Both the position numbers and the translations under genes were made by a program. From Pseudolabrys sp. FHR47 (GTDB lineage: Bacteria > Pseudomonadota > Alphaproteobacteria > Rhizobiales > Xanthobacteraceae), in the NCBI RefSeq assembly GCF_005153485.1, contig NZ_CP039740.1:2235001-2299000 (forward strand): DNA of 64,000 bases, read 5' to 3'. Shown here one piece after another: positions 56,859-64,000 of this stretch. How positions within the stretch are numbered: position 1 is the first letter of the stretch; every line of letters begins with the position of its first letter. The notes below the pieces were generated by a model that was not told the DNA's origin, searched no databases, and saw nothing but the letters and a program-made list of their open reading frames with translations.

Positions 56859-57347
56859 ATGAGGTTAGTCGGCGCAGCCAAAGCACTGTTTCTCTGGGAG
56901 TTTGTCGTCGGCACCGCGCTGGCGATGCGCTATTTCTTTGCTCCCAAGGCAACGCTGAACTACCCCTTCGAAAAGGGCCCGATCTCGCCGCGCTTCCGCG
57001 GAGAGCATGCGCTGCGCCGCTATCCGAACGGCGAGGAGCGCTGCATTGCCTGTAAGCTGTGCGAGGCGATCTGCCCGGCGCAGGCCATCACCATCGAGGC
57101 CGGTCCGCGCCGCAACGACGGCACCCGTCGCACCACGCGCTATGACATCGATATGGTGAAGTGCATCTATTGCGGCCTGTGCCAGGAAGCCTGCCCGGTG
57201 GATGCTATCGTCGAGGGGCCGAACTTCGAATTCGCCACCGAGACCCGCGAAGAACTCTATTACGACAAGGCGCGCCTGCTCGCGAATGGCGACCGCTGGG
57301 AGCGCGAGATCGCCAAGAACATCGCGCTCGACGCGCCGTATAGGTAA
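56859..57347 (+). CDS. nuoI: NADH-quinone oxidoreductase subunit I
   Basis: A 162-residue 23-kDa-type ferredoxin subunit. Two 4Fe-4S motifs are clear: [16 protein letters not shown] (about residues 60-75) and [16 protein letters not shown] (about 100-115), forming clusters N6a and N6b. It starts 7 bases after nuoH. Confidence 0.98.
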   Translation: MRLVGAAKALFLWEFVVGTALAMRYFFAPKATLNYPFEKGPISPRFRGEHALRRYPNGEERCIACKLCEAICPAQAITIEAGPRRNDGTRRTTRYDIDMVKCIYCGLCQEACPVDAIVEGPNFEFATETREELYYDKARLLANGDRWEREIAKNIALDAPYR

Positions 57348-57352
57348 CGCCG

Positions 57353-58003
57353 ATGACCGCCGCCGCCGTATTCTTCTATCTCTTTGCCTGCGTTCTGGTC
57401 GCGAGCGCCTTCATGGTGATCGCGTCGAAGAACCCTGTCCATTCCGTGCTCTATCTGATCCTCGCCTTCGTCAACGCCGCCGGCCTTTTCGTGATGATGG
57501 GCGCCGAATTTCTGGCGATGATCCTGGTCGTCGTCTATGTCGGCGCGGTCGCCGTGCTGTTCCTGTTCGTCGTCATGATGCTTGACGTCGATTTCGCCGA
57601 GCTCAAGCAGGGCGTGCTGCAATATCTGCCGGTCGGCATGGTGATCGGCGGCATCTTCCTCGCCGAGATCCTGCTGGTCGTGGGTACCTGGGCGATTGCG
57701 CCGGCGACCAAGGGCGCAATCACCGCGCCAATCCCTGCCAATGTCACCAACACCGAGGCCATCGGCCTCGTGCTCTATACGAAATATGTCTACTTCTTCC
57801 AGATTTCAGGGTTGATCCTGCTGGTTGCGATGATCGGCGCCATTGTCCTGACCCTCCGTCATAAAGAGCGGGTCAAGCGCCAGTCGATCGCCGACCAGGT
57901 GGCGCGCACGCCCGCCATGGCGATGAAGGTCGTCAAGGTGAAGACCGGGCAGGGGCTCGGCTCCAACGAAATCTCCAGCAAGGACGCGGGGAGCGCGGCA
58001 TGA
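57353..58003 (+). CDS. nuoJ: NADH-quinone oxidoreductase subunit J
   Basis: A 216-residue membrane subunit with five helices. The first-helix region [20 protein letters not shown] (about residues 24-43) and the third-helix [16 protein letters not shown] (about 61-76, pi-bulge region) are characteristic. A basic C-terminal tail of about 45 residues follows. Overlaps nuoK by four bases. Confidence 0.97.
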   Translation: MTAAAVFFYLFACVLVASAFMVIASKNPVHSVLYLILAFVNAAGLFVMMGAEFLAMILVVVYVGAVAVLFLFVVMMLDVDFAELKQGVLQYLPVGMVIGGIFLAEILLVVGTWAIAPATKGAITAPIPANVTNTEAIGLVLYTKYVYFFQISGLILLVAMIGAIVLTLRHKERVKRQSIADQVARTPAMAMKVVKVKTGQGLGSNEISSKDAGSAA

Positions 58004-58308
58004 CCATCGGGCTCGGTCACTATCTGTCGGTTGCCGCGATCCTGTTCACCCTCGGCATTTTCGGCATTTTCCTGAACCGCAAGAACGTCATCATCATCCT
58101 GATGTCGATCGAACTGATCCTGTTGTCGGTCAACATCAACCTGGTGGCCTTCTCGACCCATCTCGGCGACATCACCGGGCAGGTCTTCGCGCTGCTGGTG
58201 CTCACCGTCGCCGCCGCCGAAGCCGCCATCGGCCTTGCCATTCTCGTCGTCTTCTTCCGCAACCGCGGCACCATCGCGGTTGAGGACATCAATATGATGA
58301 AGGGTTAA
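58000..58308 (+). CDS. nuoK: NADH-quinone oxidoreductase subunit K
   Basis: A 102-residue three-helix subunit homologous to MrpC. Membrane glutamates needed for proton transfer are in [13 protein letters not shown] (about residues 36-48) and [14 protein letters not shown] (about 68-81). Coupled to nuoJ by an ATGA overlap. Confidence 0.98.
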   Translation: MTIGLGHYLSVAAILFTLGIFGIFLNRKNVIIILMSIELILLSVNINLVAFSTHLGDITGQVFALLVLTVAAAEAAIGLAILVVFFRNRGTIAVEDINMMKG

Positions 58309-58315
58309 GCCCCCG

Positions 58316-60412
58316 ATGTATCAGGCTATCGTATTCCTGCCGCTGCTCGGGGCCATTCTGGCCGGCCTGATCGCGCTGCTTGGCGCGCGCGCCCGTTTCC
58401 CTGGCGAAGCGCCGCCGCCGGGCGTCGAGGACGAGGGCGCCGCGTCGCACGCCCATCATGCCCACGCGCACGATCATTCGCATGACGACGCGCACGGCGC
58501 CCACGACCACGACGACCACGGACACGGTCCGGTCGAGCCGGCCGCGGCCGGCTCGCGCACGGCCGAACTGATCACCACGACCTTGCTGGTGGTGTCGGCG
58601 ATCCTGTCCTGGATCGCGTTGGTGCAGGTCGGCTTCAACGGCCCGGACGTCCGCATCCCGATCATGGACTGGGTCGTGTCCGGAAATCTGCGCATCGAAT
58701 GGGCGCTGCGCATCGATACGCTGACAGCCGTGATGCTGGTGGTCGTCAACACCGTGTCGGCGCTCGTGCACCTCTACTCGATCGGCTACATGCACGAGGA
58801 GCCGTACCGGCCGCGCTTCTTCGGCTACCTGTCGCTGTTCACCTTCGCCATGCTGATGCTGGTGACCGCCGACAATCTGGTGCAGATGTTCTTCGGCTGG
58901 GAAGGCGTCGGTCTCGCCAGCTATCTGCTGATCGGCTTCTGGTACTACAAGCCGGAGGCGAACGCGGCCGCCATCAAGGCCTTCGTCGTCAACCGCGTCG
59001 GCGATTTCGGTTTCGCGCTTGGCATCTTCGCGCTGTTCGCCATGACCGGCGCCGTCGATTTCGACACCATCTTTGCCCAGGCGCCGACGCTGACTGGCAA
59101 GATGATCAACTTCTTCGGCTGGCACGCCGATGCGCTGACGCTGATCTGCCTGTTCCTGTTCATGGGCGCGATGGGCAAGTCGGCGCAGTTCCTGCTGCAC
59201 ACCTGGCTGCCCGACGCGATGGAAGGCCCGACGCCGGTCTCCGCGCTCATCCACGCCGCGACCATGGTCACGGCCGGAGTCTTCATGGTCGCGCGGCTGT
59301 CGCCATTGTTTGAACTTGCCCCGAATGCGCAGACCGTCGTCACCTTCATCGGCGCGACCACGGCGATCTTCGCCGCCACCATCGGCCTCGTGCAAAACGA
59401 CATCAAGCGCATTGTTGCCTATTCGACCTGTTCGCAGCTCGGCTACATGTTCGTCGCCATGGGCTCGGGCGCATACTCGATCGGCATGTTCCACCTGTTC
59501 ACGCACGCCTTCTTCAAGGCGCTGCTGTTCCTTGGCGCCGGCTCGGTCATCCACGCGATGCACCATGAGCAGGACATCCGCCACATGGGCGGCCTGAAGG
59601 ACCGCATCCCGTTCACTTATATCGTGATGCTGATCGGTACTTTGGCGCTGACCGGATTCCCGCTGACCGCCGGCTATTTCTCCAAGGACGCCATCATCGA
59701 GGCCGCCTTCGTCGCCAAGAATCCGATGGCGCTCTACGCCTTCGTCTGTACCGTCGCCGCCGCGCTGCTGACCTCGTTCTATTCCTGGCGCCTGGTGTTC
59801 AAGACCTTCCACGGCAAGCCGCATGATGTGAAGCACTGGAAGGAAGCGCACGAGAGCCCGATGGTGATGCTGATCCCGCTTGCCGTTCTCGCGGCTGGCT
59901 CGATCCTCGCCGGCCTGCCGTTCAAGGAAATCTTCGCCGGCCACGGCGTCGAGCATTTCTTCCGCGAGTCGCTCAAGTTCGGGCCGAACAACCACATCCT
60001 CGATGCCATTCATCACGTTCCGACGCACATCGCGCTCTTGCCGACCGTGATGATGGTCGTCGGCTTCGCGATTGCCTGGCAGTTCTATATCCGCCGTCCG
60101 GATATTCCGGTCGAACTCGCGAGGCAGCACGAGGCGCTATACAAGTTCCTGCTCAATAAATGGTACTTCGACGAGCTGTACGACTTCATTTTCGTGCGCC
60201 CGGCGAAGTGGATTGGCTATTCGCTGTGGAAGAAGGGCGACGGCTGGCTCATCGACGGCTTCGGCCCGGATGGGGTCTCGGCCCGCGTCCTCGACGTCAC
60301 CCGCAATGTGGTGCGGCTGCAGAGCGGTTATCTCTACCACTATGCCTTCGCCATGCTGATCGGCGCGGCTTTGTTCATCACCTGGTTCATGTTCTCGGCG
60401 GGGGTTCACTGA
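58316..60412 (+). CDS. nuoL: NADH-quinone oxidoreductase subunit L with His-rich insertion
   Basis: The largest antiporter-like proton-pumping subunit, 698 residues, with about 16 helices and the long C-terminal amphipathic helix region. [20 protein letters not shown] and [16 protein letters not shown] are the key Glu- and Lys/His-bearing segments. Between the first two helices, residues 45-70 contain 12 His among Asp/Ala/Gly residues. Similar His-rich loops occur in some Rhizobiales NuoL proteins; metal binding is only a guess. Confidence 0.97.
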   Translation: MYQAIVFLPLLGAILAGLIALLGARARFPGEAPPPGVEDEGAASHAHHAHAHDHSHDDAHGAHDHDDHGHGPVEPAAAGSRTAELITTTLLVVSAILSWIALVQVGFNGPDVRIPIMDWVVSGNLRIEWALRIDTLTAVMLVVVNTVSALVHLYSIGYMHEEPYRPRFFGYLSLFTFAMLMLVTADNLVQMFFGWEGVGLASYLLIGFWYYKPEANAAAIKAFVVNRVGDFGFALGIFALFAMTGAVDFDTIFAQAPTLTGKMINFFGWHADALTLICLFLFMGAMGKSAQFLLHTWLPDAMEGPTPVSALIHAATMVTAGVFMVARLSPLFELAPNAQTVVTFIGATTAIFAATIGLVQNDIKRIVAYSTCSQLGYMFVAMGSGAYSIGMFHLFTHAFFKALLFLGAGSVIHAMHHEQDIRHMGGLKDRIPFTYIVMLIGTLALTGFPLTAGYFSKDAIIEAAFVAKNPMALYAFVCTVAAALLTSFYSWRLVFKTFHGKPHDVKHWKEAHESPMVMLIPLAVLAAGSILAGLPFKEIFAGHGVEHFFRESLKFGPNNHILDAIHHVPTHIALLPTVMMVVGFAIAWQFYIRRPDIPVELARQHEALYKFLLNKWYFDELYDFIFVRPAKWIGYSLWKKGDGWLIDGFGPDGVSARVLDVTRNVVRLQSGYLYHYAFAMLIGAALFITWFMFSAGVH

Positions 60413-60413
60413 G

Positions 60414-61982
60414 ATGTCGTGGCCCGTCCTCTCCGTCGTCACCTTCCTGCCGATCCTCGGCGCGCTGCTCGTGCTGATCATGGCGCGCGGCAACGGCCCG
60501 ATCGCCAAAGGTACCGCGCGCTGGATCGCGCTGTGGACCACGTCGATCACTTTTGCCGTGTCACTGGTGCTGGTGCGCGGCTTCGATCCGTCCTCGTCGG
60601 AATTCCAGTTCACCGAGAAGCACGACTGGCTCGGTGTTGCGTCCTATCACATGGGCGTCGACGGCATTTCGCTGCCCTTCGTGATCCTCACCACGGCGCT
60701 GATGCCGATCTGCATTCTGGCGAGCTGGACCTCGGTGCAGCGCCGCGTGAAGGAATACATGATCGCCTTCCTGGTGCTGGAAGCGCTGATGATCGGCACC
60801 TTCGCCGCGCTCGATCTGGTGCTGTTCTATCTGTTCTTCGAAGGCGGCCTGATCCCGATGTTCCTGATCATCGGCATCTGGGGCGGTCCGCGCCGCGTTT
60901 ATGCGAGCTTCAAGTTCTTCCTCTACACCTTCGCCGGCTCGGTGCTGATGCTGCTCGCCATCATGGCGATGTACTGGCAGGCGGGCACGACCGATATCCC
61001 GGCGTTGTTGCGCCACGGCTTCCCGGCGGGGCTGCAATACTGGGCCTGGCTGGCCTTCTTTGCCTCTTTCGCGGTGAAGATGCCGATGTGGCCGGTCCAT
61101 ACGTGGTTGCCGGATGCGCACGTCGAGGCGCCGACCGCGGGCTCGGTCGTCCTGGCCGCGATCATGCTGAAGATGGGCGGCTACGGCTTCCTGCGCTTCT
61201 CGCTGCCGATGTTTCCGATCGCGTCCGAGTACTTCGCACCGCTGGTCTGGACCATGTCGGTGATCGCCATCGTCTACACCTCGCTGGTGGCGCTGATGCA
61301 GGAGGATATCAAGAAGCTGATCGCTTACTCCTCCGTCGCGCACATGGGCTACGTCACCATGGGCATCTTCGCCGCCAACCAGCAGGGCGTCGCCGGCGCG
61401 GTGTTCCAGATGATCTCGCACGGCATCGTCTCCGGCGCGCTGTTCCTCTGCGTCGGCGTCATCTACGACCGCATGCACACCCGCGAGATCGCCTTCTACG
61501 GCGGCTTGGCGCATCGTATGCCGGTGTTTGCCTTCGTCTTCATGGTCTTCACCATGGCCAATGTCGGTCTGCCGGGCACGTCGGGCTTCATCGGCGAATT
61601 CCTGACCCTGATCGGCACCTTCAAGGCCAACATCCCGGTCGCGACCTTCGCCACCATCGGCGTCATCTTGTCGGCGGCCTATGCGCTGTGGCTGTATCGC
61701 AAGGTGACTTTCGGCACGCTCAAGCCGGCGGTCGAAGGCATCAAGGATATGGGGCTCCGCGAAGCCTTTATCTTCGCGCCGCTGGTCATTCTGACCATCC
61801 TGTTCGGCGTCGCGCCAAAGCCCGTGATCGACATGTCGTCGGCTTCGATTGCGCATCTGCTCGACGGCTATGGCAAGGCGGTGAAGACGGCCAAAGAAGA
61901 GGGCACCAAGAACACCAAGGCGGCGGCCACGTCCGATCCGCGTCTTGAGGCCAGCGTTACCCCGGTGAGCGCCACGCGATGA
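60414..61982 (+). CDS. nuoM: NADH-quinone oxidoreductase subunit M
   Basis: A 522-residue antiporter-like subunit with about 14 helices. Conserved membrane residues lie in [18 protein letters not shown] (key Glu) and [21 protein letters not shown] (key Lys, in part). A polar Lys/Ala/Thr tail of about 30 residues ends the protein. It starts two bases after nuoL and overlaps nuoN by four bases. Confidence 0.98.
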   Translation: MSWPVLSVVTFLPILGALLVLIMARGNGPIAKGTARWIALWTTSITFAVSLVLVRGFDPSSSEFQFTEKHDWLGVASYHMGVDGISLPFVILTTALMPICILASWTSVQRRVKEYMIAFLVLEALMIGTFAALDLVLFYLFFEGGLIPMFLIIGIWGGPRRVYASFKFFLYTFAGSVLMLLAIMAMYWQAGTTDIPALLRHGFPAGLQYWAWLAFFASFAVKMPMWPVHTWLPDAHVEAPTAGSVVLAAIMLKMGGYGFLRFSLPMFPIASEYFAPLVWTMSVIAIVYTSLVALMQEDIKKLIAYSSVAHMGYVTMGIFAANQQGVAGAVFQMISHGIVSGALFLCVGVIYDRMHTREIAFYGGLAHRMPVFAFVFMVFTMANVGLPGTSGFIGEFLTLIGTFKANIPVATFATIGVILSAAYALWLYRKVTFGTLKPAVEGIKDMGLREAFIFAPLVILTILFGVAPKPVIDMSSASIAHLLDGYGKAVKTAKEEGTKNTKAAATSDPRLEASVTPVSATR

Positions 61983-63418
61983 ATACCTTGACCTCGATAA
62001 ACGCGCTGCAGCCGATTTTCCCGGAGATCGTGCTCGCGATCGGCGCCATGGCGCTGCTGATGCTCGCGGTGTTTGCCGGCGAGCGTTCGGCGCGCTTCGT
62101 CAACACCTTGTGCATCCTGCTGCTGATCGGCATCGGCGCTTTGATCGTCTGGCTGCCGGCCGGCCGTGTGACGATGTTCGGCGGCAGCTTCGTCATCGAC
62201 GACTTCGCGCGCTTCCTAAAGCTGCTCACACTTGCCGGTTCCGCCGGCACGCTGATCCTGTCGCTGGATTATCTGACCAAAGAGAACCTGCAGAAGGCCG
62301 AATACGGCGTGCTGGTGCTGCTGGCCACGCTCGGCATGATGGTGCTGATCTCGGCCAACGACCTGATCGCGCTCTATCTCGGCCTCGAGCTGATGAGCCT
62401 GCCGCTCTACGTCATCGCCTCATCGAACCGCGACAGCGCCAAGTCGACCGAGGCTGGCCTGAAGTATTTCGTGCTCGGCGCGTTGTCGTCCGGCATGTTG
62501 CTCTATGGCGCCTCGCTGATCTACGGCTTCACCGGCACCGTGAACTTCGCCGGCATTGCCAAAGCCGCGCAGGGCGGAGCGGGCACGGGGCTGATCTTCG
62601 GCATCGTGTTTCTGTTCGCCGGCTTCTGCTTCAAGATTTCTGCCGTGCCGTTCCACATGTGGACGCCGGACGTCTATGAAGGCGCGCCGACCCCGGTCAC
62701 GGCGTTTTTCGCTGCCGCGCCGAAGGTGGCCGGCATCGCCATCTTCGTGCGTGCCACCATCGTCGCGTTTCCGGGCGTCACGCATTCCTGGCAGCAGATC
62801 GTGGTCTTCGTCGCCATCGCCTCGATGGCACTCGGCGCTTTTGCCGCCATCGGCCAGAAGAACATCAAGCGCCTGATGGCCTATTCATCGATCGGCCATA
62901 TGGGGTTCGCGCTGGTCGGTCTCGCCGCCGGCACCGCCGAAGGCGTGCAAGGTGTGCTCATCTACATGGCGATCTATGTTGGTATGACGCTCGGCACCTT
63001 CGCCTGCATCCTGGCGATGCGCCGCGACGGCGTCGCGGTCGAGAACATCAGCGATCTCGCCGGCCTGTCGCGCACCAAGCCGACCATGGCCTTCATGTTC
63101 GCGATGCTGCTGTTCTCGCTGGCCGGCGTGCCGCCGCTCGCCGGCTTCTTCGGCAAATTCTACGTTTTCCTAGCCGCCGTGAATGCCGGGCTGTTCACGC
63201 TCGCCGTGCTCGGCGTGCTGTCGAGCGTCGTGGGCGCGTTTTACTATCTCGCCATCGTCAAGGTGATGTATTTCGACCAGCCCGCGCCGGCGTTTCAGCG
63301 CATGCCGGCTCTGCTCGGCCTGGTGCTCGCCGTGTTCGGCACGCTCAACATCGTCTTCTTCCTGTATCCGGGCCCGCTGGTCGGCGCGGCCACGGCGGCG
63401 GCGAAGTCGCTCTTTTAG
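61979..63418 (+). CDS. nuoN: NADH-quinone oxidoreductase subunit N
   Basis: A 479-residue antiporter-like subunit with about 14 helices. Landmarks: [21 protein letters not shown] (key Glu, in part), [22 protein letters not shown] (key Lys, in part) and [16 protein letters not shown]. Last nuo gene. After its stop lies a strong hairpin GGCGCGCG-CGAT-CGCGCGCC (63430-63449) without a U-tract, before birA. Confidence 0.98.
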   Translation: MNTLTSINALQPIFPEIVLAIGAMALLMLAVFAGERSARFVNTLCILLLIGIGALIVWLPAGRVTMFGGSFVIDDFARFLKLLTLAGSAGTLILSLDYLTKENLQKAEYGVLVLLATLGMMVLISANDLIALYLGLELMSLPLYVIASSNRDSAKSTEAGLKYFVLGALSSGMLLYGASLIYGFTGTVNFAGIAKAAQGGAGTGLIFGIVFLFAGFCFKISAVPFHMWTPDVYEGAPTPVTAFFAAAPKVAGIAIFVRATIVAFPGVTHSWQQIVVFVAIASMALGAFAAIGQKNIKRLMAYSSIGHMGFALVGLAAGTAEGVQGVLIYMAIYVGMTLGTFACILAMRRDGVAVENISDLAGLSRTKPTMAFMFAMLLFSLAGVPPLAGFFGKFYVFLAAVNAGLFTLAVLGVLSSVVGAFYYLAIVKVMYFDQPAPAFQRMPALLGLVLAVFGTLNIVFFLYPGPLVGAATAAAKSLF

Positions 63419-63465
63419 GAGACGTCTGAGGCGCGCGCGATCGCGCGCCGGCGTGTCCTTTCGAA

Positions 63466-64000
63466 ATGAACCGCGAAGCCACGGACCTGGCGGGGGTCCG
63501 GCACATAGCTTTTGACAGTCTCGGCTCCACCAATGCCGAAGCGCTGGCGCGTGCGCGTGCCGGCGAACGCGGCCCGTTATGGATCACCGCGGCGGTGCAG
63601 GAGACTGGCCGCGGCCGCCGCGGCCGGGAATGGGCTTCGCCCGCCGGCAATCTCTATGCCTCGCTGCTTCTGACCGATCCTGCGCCGCAGGCGGTCGCTT
63701 CCCAGCTTTCCTTCGTCGCGGCGCTGGCGCTGCATGACGCGGTGGCCGAAGGTGCGTCGCAGCTCGGGCCGCTGCTCAAGGTCAAATGGCCGAACGACCT
63801 GTTGCTCGGCGGCGCCAAGATCGCTGGCATCCTGATCGAGGCCGAGAGCGGGCCGCCTTTCGCGACCGTCATCGGCATGGGCGTCAATTGCGCCAGCCAT
63901 CCGGCGGACACGGCCTATCCGGCGACCGATCTGGCGACCGCCGGAGCCAATGTGACGTCGGAAGCGCTGCTGCGCGGGCTGGCGCGTGCGATACAGACGC
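63466..64000 (+). CDS. birA: Biotin-[acetyl-CoA-carboxylase] ligase, 5' part (runs off window)
   Basis: An open frame from ATG 63466 to the right edge, 178 codons without a stop, so the gene is incomplete here. It encodes a class I (no DNA-binding domain) biotin protein ligase. The biotinyl-AMP loop is ETGRGRRGREWASPAGNLY (about residues 46-64), followed by LKVKWPNDLLLGGAKIAGIL (about 105-124) with the catalytic Lys region and VIGMGVNCA. It follows nuoN by 47 bases, an association common in Alphaproteobacteria. Confidence 0.93.
   Translation, partial: MNREATDLAGVRHIAFDSLGSTNAEALARARAGERGPLWITAAVQETGRGRRGREWASPAGNLYASLLLTDPAPQAVASQLSFVAALALHDAVAEGASQLGPLLKVKWPNDLLLGGAKIAGILIEAESGPPFATVIGMGVNCASHPADTAYPATDLATAGANVTSEALLRGLARAIQT

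Noticed and set aside
58289..60130. Long reverse-strand frame antisense to nuoL
   Set aside because: Shadow of a GC-rich core gene; no ribosome-binding site or recognisable motif.
63430..63449. Terminator after nuoN
   Set aside because: The hairpin is perfect (GGCGCGCG/CGCGCGCC) but has no U-tract, and birA follows within 50 bases; read-through is more likely.

Overview
The window is about 64 kb of a GC-rich (roughly 63-65 %) alphaproteobacterial chromosome, most likely from the Hyphomicrobiales (Rhizobiales), in the Nitrobacteraceae/Xanthobacteraceae neighbourhood. This placement is inferred from gene content: a type II glutamine synthetase (GlnII) beside a DUF2735 gene, glnB-glnA, small DUF2842 and DUF3175 proteins, the tig-clpP-clpX-lon order, a 14-gene nuo operon with a His-rich NuoL, and dispersed palindromic repeats of the type common in that group. 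I see no phage, insertion sequence, CRISPR array or plasmid backbone. Most of the window is core chromosome.

Layout. (1) 1-13 kb is a mosaic of small metabolic and hypothetical genes: a TRIC-type channel, a lower-GC pair of unknown genes (903-2217), a Spy-like periplasmic protein, heme A synthase (ctaA), two crotonase-family enzymes, a VanX-type dipeptidase, O-acetylhomoserine sulfhydrylase, a DUF2846 lipoprotein, a CoA-binding protein, a PPOX-like flavoprotein and a PaaI-type thioesterase. (2) 13.3-20 kb carries rplM-rpsI, two tandem membrane GGDEF proteins, an RsuA-type pseudouridine synthase and two methyltransferases. (3) 20-32 kb is a nitrogen/methionine/phosphate block: glnII (with a sigma-54 promoter), DUF2735, glutaminase glsA, a PhoX-type phosphatase, metNIQ, glnA and glnB (with a second sigma-54 promoter), then the bifunctional NAD(P)HX repair gene nnr and a multicopper oxidase. 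(4) 33.6-40.8 kb is the protein-quality-control cluster: tRNA-Leu, tig, clpP, clpX, lon, tRNA-Val. (5) 40.9-47.4 kb, between tRNA-Val and tRNA-Asp, holds a four-gene ABC importer, a SLOG-family protein, pepT and an HU gene on the reverse strand. (6) 47.4-63.4 kb has a HAD hydrolase and the complete nuoA-N operon, interrupted only by a DUF3291 gene between nuoF and nuoG. The start of birA runs off the right edge.

How it fits together. GlnII and GlnA make glutamine, GlsA breaks it down and GlnB reports nitrogen status. Two near-consensus -24/-12 boxes argue that glnII and the glnB-glnA transcript respond to NtrC/sigma-54. Trigger factor, ClpXP and Lon form a folding and proteolysis unit. The nuo operon makes proton-pumping complex I, and CtaA supplies heme A for terminal oxidases.

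Nothing here is clearly a new defence or mobile system. The observations most worth checking are: an exact inverted 26-nt copy of part of tRNA-Asp just downstream of that gene; a dispersed repeat whose inverted ends supply the stop codons of both flanking genes; two sigma-54 promoters, one abutted by a perfect palindrome; mutually exclusive hairpins in the metN leader; a very AT-rich patch inside nnr; the DUF3291 gene inside nuo; and the low-GC orphan gene pair near the left end.
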